Source: Acinetobacter calcoaceticus (GTDB lineage: Bacteria; Pseudomonadota; Gammaproteobacteria; Pseudomonadales; Moraxellaceae). Taken from it: 64,000 nucleotides of DNA. Below are positions 44,819 through 53,160 of the stretch, in pieces. The notes beneath the pieces are model-generated. The model saw only the letters and a list, made by a program, of their open reading frames with translations. It was not told the DNA's origin and made no database searches. The translations under genes and the position numbers were made by a program. Each line of letters opens with the position of its first letter. Position 1 is the first letter of the stretch. The DNA lies in contig NZ_SLVJ01000015.1 in assembly GCF_004345325.1 (NCBI RefSeq), positions 1 through 64,000 of the forward strand, given 5' to 3'.

Positions 44819-46480
44819 ATGCCAAAATTCATATCAAAAATTAAAATACCCAACGTACAGATATCACTCGTCGTGTTCAATTTGTTGGTTGCACTTTGGA
44901 TTGGATTATTTCTCAATCATGTATTTCTGCAAAAGGTCTTTGAACTCACACCCTATAGTGGCTTTAAAGCCTATCTGTTTATTTTTGCCACAGCGTGTGT
45001 ATTGATTGCTTTGTATAACTTGATTTTTCAGTTGATTAACTGGAAATGGACAGTGAAATTATTCAGCATCATTTTGATTTTTATTGGTGGTTTCGCGGCA
45101 TATTTTGTCGGTTCTTTGGGTGTTTGGATTACCCCAGATCAAATCCAAAATACCATGCAAACTGATATGCGTGAAGCCCGCGATCTATTGTCAATTCGAT
45201 TGGTGATGTGGACGATATTTTGTGTGTTGTTACCGATAGCTGTATTGTGTTGGATTAAGATCAAGCCGCAGCCATTAAACAAATCAGTGCTACAACGTTT
45301 AATGAGTGCCGTTGCATCATTATTGATCATCTTGGGTCTATTATTTGTTTTCTACGTGGATTATGCCGCGATTTTTCGTGAGCATCGTAGTTTGAAGGGA
45401 ATGATTTCACCGCAGAATGCAATTGCTTCAACCTATTCGTATTATAAGAAAAAAGCACCGAAGAAAAATCTACCCTTTCTCAGTTATGGTCAGGATGCAA
45501 AACTTGTCTCCAATGTGGGTGGTCAGGAATTGCCAAAATTAATGGTGTTGGTGGTCGGTGAAACTGCACGTGCTGAGAGTTTCTCTTTGAATGGTTATGC
45601 CAAAGACACCAATCCTGAACTATCTAAACAAGCCGATATTATTAATTATAGTAATGTCAGTTCTTGTGGAACTGCGACAGCTGTGTCTTTACCATGTATG
45701 TTTTCAGGCATGCCGAGAAAACAATATGACGAACAATTGGCTGGTCAACGCGAAGGTATGCTGGATATTGCACAACGTGCTGGATATAAAGTCACTTGGA
45801 TTGATAATAATTCGGGTTGTAAAGGCACCTGTGATCGAGTGGAAAAATACGTTATTCCAGAACCTATTAAACAAAAATGGTGCGAAGGGAAATATTGTGA
45901 AGATGAATTGTTGGTTGATTCACTAAGTGATTATATTGCTAAAATACCTGCAGGTGACAGTACACCGAGATTGGTGGTGTTGCACCAACTAGGTAGTCAT
46001 GGCCCGTCATACTTTAAACGCACACCTGAAGCTTTTCGAAAATTTACCCCAGGGTGTAATACCAATGCCATTCAAGGCTGCAGCAACGAACAATTGGTCA
46101 ATGTCTATGACAACTCAATTTTCTATACCGATCATGTTCTAAATCAAGTGATTGAAGTTTTAAAGAAACAGGATCAATATCGAACTGGTTTCTGGTATGT
46201 TTCTGATCATGGTGAGTCTACAGGGGAAAAAGGTATGTATTTACATGGCGCACCTTATGCGATTGCACCGAGCCAACAAACCCATATTCCAATGATCCTA
46301 TGGTTCTCACCGCAGTGGAAAAAGTCAGCGACAACGCAGGTCAATTGTTTGGCACAGCAAGGCACTAAAACCCTGAGTCATGATAATTTATTCCCGAGTT
46401 TACTCAGCTTACTTGATGTAAAATCAAGTGTAATTGATCCAAAAAATAATATGTTAAGTCAATGTGGGGCGACAATTTGA
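44819..46480 (+). CDS. pmrC: Lipid A phosphoethanolamine transferase PmrC/EptA
   Basis: A 553-residue inner-membrane enzyme that adds phosphoethanolamine to lipid A phosphates, lowering affinity for polymyxins. Five N-terminal membrane segments (to about residue 185) precede the periplasmic sulfatase-fold domain: VVGETARAESFSLNGY (metal Glu), SSCGTATAVSLPCMFSG (nucleophile Thr), YVSDHGESTGEKGMYLHG (metal Asp/His) and several Cys pairs (GCKGTCDR, WCEGKYCED). It is first in the operon with pmrA and pmrB, whose regulator overlaps its stop codon. Length and motifs are those of functional enzymes. Confidence 0.96.
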   Translation: MPKFISKIKIPNVQISLVVFNLLVALWIGLFLNHVFLQKVFELTPYSGFKAYLFIFATACVLIALYNLIFQLINWKWTVKLFSIILIFIGGFAAYFVGSLGVWITPDQIQNTMQTDMREARDLLSIRLVMWTIFCVLLPIAVLCWIKIKPQPLNKSVLQRLMSAVASLLIILGLLFVFYVDYAAIFREHRSLKGMISPQNAIASTYSYYKKKAPKKNLPFLSYGQDAKLVSNVGGQELPKLMVLVVGETARAESFSLNGYAKDTNPELSKQADIINYSNVSSCGTATAVSLPCMFSGMPRKQYDEQLAGQREGMLDIAQRAGYKVTWIDNNSGCKGTCDRVEKYVIPEPIKQKWCEGKYCEDELLVDSLSDYIAKIPAGDSTPRLVVLHQLGSHGPSYFKRTPEAFRKFTPGCNTNAIQGCSNEQLVNVYDNSIFYTDHVLNQVIEVLKKQDQYRTGFWYVSDHGESTGEKGMYLHGAPYAIAPSQQTHIPMILWFSPQWKKSATTQVNCLAQQGTKTLSHDNLFPSLLSLLDVKSSVIDPKNNMLSQCGATI

Positions 46481-47181
46481 ATCTAACGCGTAGTATCACC
46501 ACCAGCATATTAATGATTGAAGATGATTTTATGATTGCTGAATCCACCATGACCTTGTTGCGTTTTCATCAGTTTGATGTGGATTGGGTGAACAACGGTT
46601 TAGATGGCTTAAAGCGTTTGGCTGAGCATCATTATGATCTGATTTTGCTCGACTTAGGCTTGCCAATGATGGATGGGATGCAGGTTTTAAAACAAATTCG
46701 TCTAAAGACCAATATACCTGTGTTGATTATTTCTGCGCGTGACCAACTTGAGAATCGTGTCAGTGGCTTAAACCAAGGTGCTGATGATTATCTGATTAAA
46801 CCTTATGAGTTTGATGAATTATTGGCGAGGATTAGTGCCTTATTACGCCGATGCGGTCGCGATTCAAGTCATCATGTAGCCGAAAGTAAAATCAGTTGTG
46901 GGGATGTGACCTTAGATATCGAACAACATATTGTGACTCTCAACGGGGCAGAAATTGAATTGTCCAATCGTGAATGGGCAATATTGATGCCCTTGATGAC
47001 CCATCCAAACAAGATCTTTTCCAAAGCCAATTTAGAAGATAAATTGTATGACTTTGATAGTGAGGTAAACAGCAACACCATCGAAGTCTATGTGCATCAT
47101 TTACGCTCTAAATTGGGGAAGGATTTTATTCGTACCATTCGTGGGCTAGGATATAGGTTGGGTCAGGCACAGAAGTTGTAA
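46477..47181 (+). CDS. pmrA: Response regulator PmrA (OmpR family)
   Basis: About 234 residues from TTG 46477, which overlaps the pmrC TGA (TTGA) and has GGGG 7 bases upstream; ATG 46462 is the alternative and there is no nearer ATG giving a full receiver. The receiver domain has acidic pocket ILMIEDDF, phosphoacceptor in LILLDLGLPMMDGM (D59) and the Lys in DDYLIKPYEFDELL. The winged-helix DNA-binding domain ends EVYVHHLRSKLGKDF and RGLGYRLG. It activates pmrC and, by the sites seen here, probably itself and the PAP2 gene at 48537. Confidence 0.95.
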   Translation: MNLTRSITTSILMIEDDFMIAESTMTLLRFHQFDVDWVNNGLDGLKRLAEHHYDLILLDLGLPMMDGMQVLKQIRLKTNIPVLIISARDQLENRVSGLNQGADDYLIKPYEFDELLARISALLRRCGRDSSHHVAESKISCGDVTLDIEQHIVTLNGAEIELSNREWAILMPLMTHPNKIFSKANLEDKLYDFDSEVNSNTIEVYVHHLRSKLGKDFIRTIRGLGYRLGQAQKL

Positions 47182-47184
47182 TTT

Positions 47185-48513
47185 ATGAAGCAACATTATT
47201 CTCTTAAAAGGCGGTTGATCAGCTATATCTCAATCTTTAGTGTGATTTTGGGATGTGTATTAATATTGGCGGCCTACCGTATTTCTTTAAGGGAATTAAA
47301 CGAAATTCTCGATGCGCAAATGGTCTATTTGGCTGAGCGGGTGGCTTTAAATGTGCATCCGATTCAAAGTCATTTTGATTCACACGAGCATTATCATGAA
47401 GAAGATTTATTTATTGATGTGTGGGCTTATGTAGACAAGACCGATGAAGTCCATGATCAACATTTATTGGTGGGAAAAAAGGAGAATGCTGGATTTTACT
47501 GGCATGAAAATGGTGATGGGGAGTGGGTGACTTATATTTTACCCACCACAGAATATCAGATCCAAATTAGCCAACAACTCAAAGTTAGAAAGTTATTGGC
47601 CTTAGAGTTAGCCGGCAGTATGTTTTTACCTTATCTGTTGATTTTGCCTTTAGCGATCCTAGGTTTGGTATTTATTATTTCGCGTAATTTAAAACCGCTT
47701 GATGATATGAAGTCTGAGCTATCACAACGTGATCCAAGTGATTTGGCATTAATTAATAACAGTGCTTATCCCATCGAACTGGTTCCCACCATCAATGAGA
47801 TGAATGATTTATTTGAGCGAATTTCAGTATCTCAACAAGAACAAAAACAATTCGTTGCTGATGCTGCGCATGAATTAAGAACGCCGATTACAGCATTGAA
47901 TCTGCAAAGTAAAATTTTAATTCGTCAGTTTCCTGAAGATCGAAACCTGATCAATCTTGCCAAAGGTTTAGCTCGAATCCAACATTTGGTCAGTCAGCTA
48001 TTGGCCTTGGCCAAACAAGACAATGCATTAAATCATGAAGAGTCGATGACTAATTTCTCGCTGAATGAAGTCGCAGTTCAATGTATCGAGCAATTAATGA
48101 ATTTAGCCATGGAAAAAGAAATTGATATGGGCTTTATTCGAAATGAGTTGGTACAGATTCAGAGTATTGAACATTCGGTGCATTCAATTATTTATAATCT
48201 TTTAGACAATGCGATTAAATACACCCCAAACAATGGGGTGATTAATATGTCGATTTACCAATCTGATCCTGATCATGTGACCTTATTAATCGAAGATAGT
48301 GGACAAGGACTGACGACTGAACAATATACGCTGGTATTAAAACGTTTCTATCGTGTCCACCATCATTTAACCGTAGGCAGTGGATTGGGCTTACCCATTG
48401 TGGATAAAGCGATTCAACAACTGGGCGGAAGTTTCAATCTCTCCCGTAGCGTGGAGCTTGGTGGCTTATCCGCTACAGTGAAACTTCCGTTAAGGTTGCA
48501 GCACAAAGCTTAA
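47185..48513 (+). CDS. pmrB: Sensor histidine kinase PmrB
   Basis: A 442-residue membrane kinase that phosphorylates PmrA. TM1 is at 12-31, a periplasmic domain at 32-140, TM2 at about 145-166, then the HAMP-like linker. The H-box is DAAHELRTPIT (H229), with N-box IIYNLLDNAIKYTP and G-boxes LIEDSGQGL and GSGLGLPIV. The periplasmic part contains a His/Glu/Asp cluster (HFDSHEHYHEED, about 63-74) that could bind metal ions. It starts 3 bases after pmrA, closing the operon. Changes in this protein are a known route to colistin resistance in the genus; none can be scored without a reference. Confidence 0.95.
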   Translation: MKQHYSLKRRLISYISIFSVILGCVLILAAYRISLRELNEILDAQMVYLAERVALNVHPIQSHFDSHEHYHEEDLFIDVWAYVDKTDEVHDQHLLVGKKENAGFYWHENGDGEWVTYILPTTEYQIQISQQLKVRKLLALELAGSMFLPYLLILPLAILGLVFIISRNLKPLDDMKSELSQRDPSDLALINNSAYPIELVPTINEMNDLFERISVSQQEQKQFVADAAHELRTPITALNLQSKILIRQFPEDRNLINLAKGLARIQHLVSQLLALAKQDNALNHEESMTNFSLNEVAVQCIEQLMNLAMEKEIDMGFIRNELVQIQSIEHSVHSIIYNLLDNAIKYTPNNGVINMSIYQSDPDHVTLLIEDSGQGLTTEQYTLVLKRFYRVHHHLTVGSGLGLPIVDKAIQQLGGSFNLSRSVELGGLSATVKLPLRLQHKA

Positions 48514-48536
48514 ATCTGGTGTTGTTCTTGGGACTG

Positions 48537-49220
48537 CTATTTGGCTCCGAGATTAAGTTTGCGATAAAACACTGCAAACAAAACACTGTTTAGCGCAAAG
48601 ACATACCAAGCAGTCCAGAGATTATGGCTTAGAAAATGTGCACCACGCATCATTTGTCCCCAACCCAACACTGAACCAATGACCAATCCTGCAATCAGAA
48701 ACAGATAAGCACGTTTGCGATTGCTGAGTCGATAGACAAAATATCCAGTCATGAGGGCAAAACCTGCACTGGCATGCCCACCAGGGGAGCAATGACCTTG
48801 GGTCGCGCTAAAATCCCAAACCCAAGCTGTGGCTGTAGGTTCAACCATATTCCATGGACAATCATGCCGAGATTGCGATTTAAGTAAGCCAACCAGTCCA
48901 GTAGACAAGGCACTGACCCAAAACATATAGCCATAAATCGCACGATTGGGTTTAAAGCGTTCGATTTTAAAAGACAAGATCCACAGCACTAAAAAGCTGA
49001 TATAAACCGCAAATAATAGTTTCTTAAACAACTGGTGATTAATGTCAGTAAGTAACCAATGGTTTCGGTAGATAAATTGACCTGAGCTATCCATCCAAGG
49101 TTGGATCAAATAGAGGTCAATTTTCCCGCCAATGGGGAACAGCAACAGCAGCAGGATTAAACTAATAAAGAGGATAATAAAATCAGTGCTTAAGTATTTT
49201 TTTTGAGTTGCAGAAATCAT
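48537..49220 (-). CDS. PAP2-family lipid phosphatase beside pmrCAB
   Basis: A 227-residue inner-membrane protein with about six helices and the three PAP2 motifs in altered but recognisable form: LKSQSRHDCPW (motif 1), CSPGGHASAGF (motif 2, His of PSGH) and MRGAHFLSHNLWTAW (motif 3, nucleophile His; the usual Asp is replaced by Trp-Thr). Relatives dephosphorylate lipid A, phosphatidylglycerol phosphate or undecaprenyl pyrophosphate at the periplasmic face. It converges on pmrB with a 23-base gap, and four PmrA-type half-sites lie upstream. I infer a PmrA-regulated envelope phosphatase; the substrate is open. Confidence 0.85.
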   Translation of the reverse strand: MISATQKKYLSTDFIILFISLILLLLLFPIGGKIDLYLIQPWMDSSGQFIYRNHWLLTDINHQLFKKLLFAVYISFLVLWILSFKIERFKPNRAIYGYMFWVSALSTGLVGLLKSQSRHDCPWNMVEPTATAWVWDFSATQGHCSPGGHASAGFALMTGYFVYRLSNRKRAYLFLIAGLVIGSVLGWGQMMRGAHFLSHNLWTAWYVFALNSVLFAVFYRKLNLGAK

Positions 49221-49270
49221 TTTAGTAAACGAAGCTTATTATTACAGTGCTGCTATTAGATCAAGTAGAG

Positions 49271-49309
49271 CTTAATTTGATCTTAATTAGTGCTTAATTT
49301 GTACTTAAA
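49271..49309 (-). promoter_or_regulatory. Four-fold PmrA half-site array upstream of the PAP2 gene
   Basis: On the plus strand CTTAAT, CTTAAT, CTTAAT and CTTAAA start at 49271, 49282, 49293 and 49304, an exact 11-base period. Read toward the PAP2 gene they are TTTAAG then three ATTAAG, the same orientation as the pmrC site. Ten bases after the last half-site is TCTAAT, a good -10. The pmrC promoter uses the same 10-base distance. Confidence 0.7.
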
Positions 49310-49472
49310 AATCATGGGGCGTTTTTTTATACGATTTGGTCGATACTGGGTATTTTCCACTTAACTTGTTTGCGGAATTATGGCAAAGTCATCTGATATA
49401 AAACTCACAAATTGTGCTAGGGCATGATCAATAAAAATTGCGAATTAAACCGAATCAATTGGACATTCTAAA

Positions 49473-50156
49473 ATGCAAATTCAAGGCATACTTTTTGATT
49501 TAGACAATACCTTAACGCATCGTGAACACAGTATAGATGCCTACAGCCTGTATTTGGCAGAACAGTTTTTCCCATGCTACACCCGGTCAGATTTAAAGCT
49601 CATCGGTGAGATTATTCGCTCAATTGATCAAGGCGGCTATCCCGATATTATAAGCATGACCCATCCAAGTATTGGGGACTCAGTCGCATTTGCCTTGTTA
49701 AAACAACTGGATTGGAAAAATCCTCCCAGTATGCAGCAACTCACCGAGTTTTGGTTTCAACAGTTTGGCTTAGCTGCTGTGGCTATGGATCATGCTGAGG
49801 CGGTATTACATAAATTAAAAGCCATGGGCTATAAACTGGCGGTGGTCTCCAATGGGGCACATGCAACCCGTTTAAAAATCATCGAAGGTTTGGGGTTTAG
49901 CCACTATTTTGATTTGATTATGAGTTCTGAGGCAGCAGGCGTGAGCAAACCCAATGCGCAGATCTTCCATACCACCTGCGCACAACTCAAGCTTAAGCCA
50001 GAACAGGTTTTATATATTGGTGATCACCCGATAAATGATTTTCTGGGTGCAACCCAAGCCGGTCTAAGAGCACTATTGCTACAAGGTTTTCATGCTGAGG
50101 ACGTGGCTGAGGGATATCGTATCGCCAAATTGACCGAGATTTTCGATTACCTCTAA
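49473..50156 (+). CDS. HAD-family hydrolase
   Basis: A 227-residue phosphatase-like protein. Motif I is ILFDLDNTLT (nucleophile D9 and D11), motif II VVSNGAHATRLK, motif III the Lys in AAGVSKPNAQIFH and motif IV YIGDHPINDFLGATQAG. The helical cap lies between residues 15 and 95. Such enzymes hydrolyse small phosphorylated metabolites; the substrate is not evident. The gene stands alone, 252 bases from the PAP2 gene. Confidence 0.88.
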   Translation: MQIQGILFDLDNTLTHREHSIDAYSLYLAEQFFPCYTRSDLKLIGEIIRSIDQGGYPDIISMTHPSIGDSVAFALLKQLDWKNPPSMQQLTEFWFQQFGLAAVAMDHAEAVLHKLKAMGYKLAVVSNGAHATRLKIIEGLGFSHYFDLIMSSEAAGVSKPNAQIFHTTCAQLKLKPEQVLYIGDHPINDFLGATQAGLRALLLQGFHAEDVAEGYRIAKLTEIFDYL

Positions 50157-50181
50157 ACTTGTTTATGGTCGATTTGATTCA

Positions 50182-50700
50182 TTACAACATGATTACCGCA
50201 ATGCCTGCAGCCAATATCATCACGTAGAAAGGATGAATATTTTTAATCAGACTGAGCAGAGTTGAGAGGATCAAGATGCTGATCAAAAGCGGATTTTGTA
50301 ATGACGTTTCTGCAATGAGCCAAGCACTGACCAAGATTAAACTCACAGTAATGGGCTTGAGTGCAGTTTCAAGTTTGGCTCGAACTGGATGCTGTTTAAA
50401 GCGATCCCAATAGCGTATGACGATCAGGGTAATGATGGATGAGGGTGCAAATTTAGCGATCGATGTCACCACTAAACCCATAGGGCCTGCAACATGCCAG
50501 CCCACCAAAGGGACAATCATCATATTGGGTCCCGGAGCCGCTTGAGCCAAGGCAAACATATAACTAAATTGTTGTGCGGTCATCCAATGATGCACCTCGA
50601 CGACTTGATGTTGCATTTCAGGAAGTACGGCGTTGCCACCGCCAAATGCCATGAGTGACAATTGAGTAAATACAATCGCTAAGCTGATCAGTACATTCAT
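50182..50700 (-). CDS. Chromate transporter, second half (short ChrA)
   Basis: About 172 residues from ATG 50700, which overlaps the previous gene's TGA (ATGA at 50697-50700). It contains the CHR motif FGGGNAVLPEMQHQVV near the N-terminus and AQAAPGPNMMIVPLVGW. Members of this family export chromate or other anions. It pairs with the equally short protein encoded directly upstream; together they equal one long ChrA. The LysR-type gene transcribed divergently is the likely regulator. Confidence 0.87.
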   Translation of the reverse strand: MNVLISLAIVFTQLSLMAFGGGNAVLPEMQHQVVEVHHWMTAQQFSYMFALAQAAPGPNMMIVPLVGWHVAGPMGLVVTSIAKFAPSSIITLIVIRYWDRFKQHPVRAKLETALKPITVSLILVSAWLIAETSLQNPLLISILILSTLLSLIKNIHPFYVMILAAGIAVIML

Positions 50701-51311
50701 GCTGTGGTTACTCCTGTCCAATATAAATTGATGCTCACCAGAATGAATAACGTCAGGAGCAACGGCAGTTTAAAAACCAGCAGCAGTAGCGCACACAGCA
50801 GTAATGTGACATAGGTTAATCGGCCTTTTAAAATCGGCTTGAGCAACTTAAATCCTGTGGCAAATAATAATCCCGCAGCCGCCGCAGCAAGCCCTTGGAT
50901 GATGTGTTGAATGGTCGGGATATGTTGGAATTGGGCATATAGCTGATAGCTCAGTACCACGATCAAAGTGGGCGCAGAGATTAATCCGAGTAACGCACTC
51001 AGCGCACCTTTCAAACCTTGAAATCGCATCCCGATGACCACGGTCATATTGATGATGTTGCCACCCGGCAAGATTTGACAGATACCGAGCAGATCGGTGA
51101 ATTGTGCAGTGCTCAGCCATTTTTGTTGTTCAACCAATACGCTTTGCGCCATCGGCAATACGCCACCAAAACCTATGACTGCCAATTTCATAAAGCCCCA
51201 AAACAGTTGAGGATTGGTTGGCACTATTAGCTGATCGCTGTGTTTTTTATTCGCTGATAAGGCTGTACTTATAGGCTGCTGTACAGCGAATTTCGCTTGA
51301 CACTTACTCAT
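50697..51311 (-). CDS. Chromate transporter, first half (short ChrA)
   Basis: About 204 residues from ATG 51311. CHR-domain motifs: FMKLAVIGFGGVLPMAQSVLVEQ and ICQILPGGNIINMTVVIGMRF, with six or so helices. The GGxxP and PGxN signatures match those in the second half at other positions, as expected for halves arising by internal duplication with opposite membrane topology. Translationally coupled to the downstream half by an ATGA overlap. Substrate is chromate by family; sulfate or other anions cannot be excluded. Confidence 0.87.
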   Translation of the reverse strand: MSKCQAKFAVQQPISTALSANKKHSDQLIVPTNPQLFWGFMKLAVIGFGGVLPMAQSVLVEQQKWLSTAQFTDLLGICQILPGGNIINMTVVIGMRFQGLKGALSALLGLISAPTLIVVLSYQLYAQFQHIPTIQHIIQGLAAAAAGLLFATGFKLLKPILKGRLTYVTLLLCALLLLVFKLPLLLTLFILVSINLYWTGVTTA

Positions 51312-51373
51312 GGCTTTGCCCAATCGTTGTGGATTGAAGGGCAGTATGCGCTTGTCGAAGTATGTTGAAAAAT

Positions 51374-51385
51374 GCTAATTTTAGC
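51374..51385. promoter_or_regulatory. Candidate LysR operator between chrA and the regulator
   Basis: Perfect dyad GCTAATTTTAGC in the 94-base gap between the divergent chromate transporter and LysR genes, the usual place of a LysR-type binding site. It is short, so the assignment is tentative. Confidence 0.4.
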
Positions 51386-51405
51386 GTCAGAAATACTTAT
51401 TGAGT

Positions 51406-52338
51406 ATGGAAAAAATCATGCCCAAGCCGATCGAATTGGAAAAATTAGCCGCCTTTGTGGCGGTGGTTGAGGAGCGGAATATCACCCGTGCTGCAATTCG
51501 TCTTAATATGCAGCAACCCCCATTAACACGTATGATCAAAAGCTTAGAGCAAAGATTAGACACGATATTATTCAAACGTTTGCCTCGAGGGGTCGAAGTC
51601 ACTGAGACGGGCAAGGCGCTGTATGAGCAAGCCATTGCAGTGCTCGATCAGGCACAGTCCATTCAGCAACATGTGAGTCAAGTGCGTCTTGGACTAGAGG
51701 GGCAGATCAAGATTGGTTTTACCCACTCTGTGGGGATGCATGCATTTTTACCGCGCATATTGCGTCAGTTCCGAGGTGATTTTGCCAAGGTGGCGATTTA
51801 TTTGGAAGAAGATGGCAGTAAGGCACTCAGCGATGCCTTGCTCATGCACAATCTCGACCTGATCTTTTTGCGTAAACCAGCACCGCTTGGACTCGGTTTA
51901 GACAGTATCTTGGTCTTGCAAGAGCCACTCATCGTAGCCATGCCGCTAGATCATCCATTGGCAGAAGGGGGTGCAGTGATTGAGCTTAAGGCCTTAGCAG
52001 AACAAGACTTTGTTTTATACCGTCGGCTCAATGGACAAGATCTCTATGATCATATTTTGGCAAATTGTTATCGTGCTGGGTTTAACCCGAAGATTGTGCA
52101 AGAGGCACCCCGTTTGACATCGAGTTTAAATTTGGTGGCTGCAGGGATCGGACTCTCCATCGTGCCAAAGGCAGTTGAAAATTTTTGGAATACTCAACTG
52201 TGCTATAAATCGCTCTCCGCCCAAAGTACCTCAACTGCACCAATTTATGCGGTATTTCGGGCGGGGCAACACAATATTAGATTGCAGCATTTCTTGGATC
52301 ATCTAGATCAGATGATCCATTCCGATGCCGAAGAATAG
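51406..52338 (+). CDS. LysR-family transcriptional regulator
   Basis: About 310 residues from ATG 51406 (51418 also possible). The N-terminal winged helix has LEKLAAFVAVVEERNITRAA and LNMQQPPLTRMIKSLEQRL, the recognition helix region. The effector domain starts near residue 88 (LEGQIKIGFTHSVGMHAFLPRIL) and includes LVAAGIGLSIVPK. Divergent position next to the split chromate transporter suggests control of that operon and of itself. The ligand is unknown. Confidence 0.92.
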   Translation: MEKIMPKPIELEKLAAFVAVVEERNITRAAIRLNMQQPPLTRMIKSLEQRLDTILFKRLPRGVEVTETGKALYEQAIAVLDQAQSIQQHVSQVRLGLEGQIKIGFTHSVGMHAFLPRILRQFRGDFAKVAIYLEEDGSKALSDALLMHNLDLIFLRKPAPLGLGLDSILVLQEPLIVAMPLDHPLAEGGAVIELKALAEQDFVLYRRLNGQDLYDHILANCYRAGFNPKIVQEAPRLTSSLNLVAAGIGLSIVPKAVENFWNTQLCYKSLSAQSTSTAPIYAVFRAGQHNIRLQHFLDHLDQMIHSDAEE

Positions 52339-52343
52339 CTGTA

Positions 52344-53057
52344 TTACTTCGCGCCTCGGTTCTCTAGCAGTTGCACCATGGCAGTAAAGTGACGACTTTT
52401 GGCATGTTGCAGCGGCGTTACCCCTTGATGGTCGGCAATATTGGCATCAGCGCCAGCATCTAAAAGGATTTTCAGGGTTTGTTGATGCTTAGGTCCACCA
52501 TCGCTGAGGATGACGGCTTCCATCAAAGCGGTCCAACCTAAACGGTTAACATGGTTGATCGGATAATTTGGCGTATTGGCCAATAAGGCCACCGTCTCAA
52601 CATGGCCTTTTTCGGCAGCAGGGATCAGTGCCGTCCCTTTATAGCGGTTATAAATATCGAACTTGGCGCCGTGTTGCAGTGCCAATTTAACAATTTCAGT
52701 ATCACCCTCAGCACCGGCATAGAGAAAAGGTGTGTTCTGCATCGCATCTTGAGCATTGACATCGGCACCTGCCAAGATCAATTGCGTTGCGATTTCAAAT
52801 TTATCCTGATACAGCGCCTGCATTAATGCAGTTTCTTGACGCGCATTTCGTTGCGTTATAGATTGGGGGTTATTGCGAATAAAGCTTTGAAGTGCCTGTA
52901 TATTGTTGCTCTCAACGAGGTTAAAAATACTGTTCATATTCTGGTCTACATGCTCCTGGTCATTGGCTTGCACCGGATCGGTACGACATGCAGTGCTGAG
53001 CAATACGGGTACACTGAATAATACGATTTTTGCTAAATGTTTAATATTGCTAGACAT
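52344..53057 (-). CDS. Ankyrin-repeat lipoprotein
   Basis: A 237-residue product with AGGAGAT 7 bases before the ATG. The signal sequence ends in a lipobox (PVLLSTAC, Cys near residue 24), so it is probably a periplasmic lipoprotein. Four to five ankyrin repeats follow from about residue 65: ETALMQALYQDKFEIATQL, NTPFLYAGAEGDTEIVKLAL, GTALIPAAEKGHVETVALL, GWTALMEAVILSDGG and GVTPLQHAKSRHFTAMVQLL. Ankyrin proteins bind other proteins; no partner is evident. It converges on the LysR gene with a 5-base gap. Confidence 0.85.
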   Translation of the reverse strand: MSSNIKHLAKIVLFSVPVLLSTACRTDPVQANDQEHVDQNMNSIFNLVESNNIQALQSFIRNNPQSITQRNARQETALMQALYQDKFEIATQLILAGADVNAQDAMQNTPFLYAGAEGDTEIVKLALQHGAKFDIYNRYKGTALIPAAEKGHVETVALLANTPNYPINHVNRLGWTALMEAVILSDGGPKHQQTLKILLDAGADANIADHQGVTPLQHAKSRHFTAMVQLLENRGAK

Positions 53058-53160
53058 ATGCAGATCTCCTATTTAATCAATAGCCTAACAAATAACCACC
53101 AATAAAGCCACTTTACTTGTATTAAGCCGCCACCGGTATTCATTTCTGAGGAAAATATCC

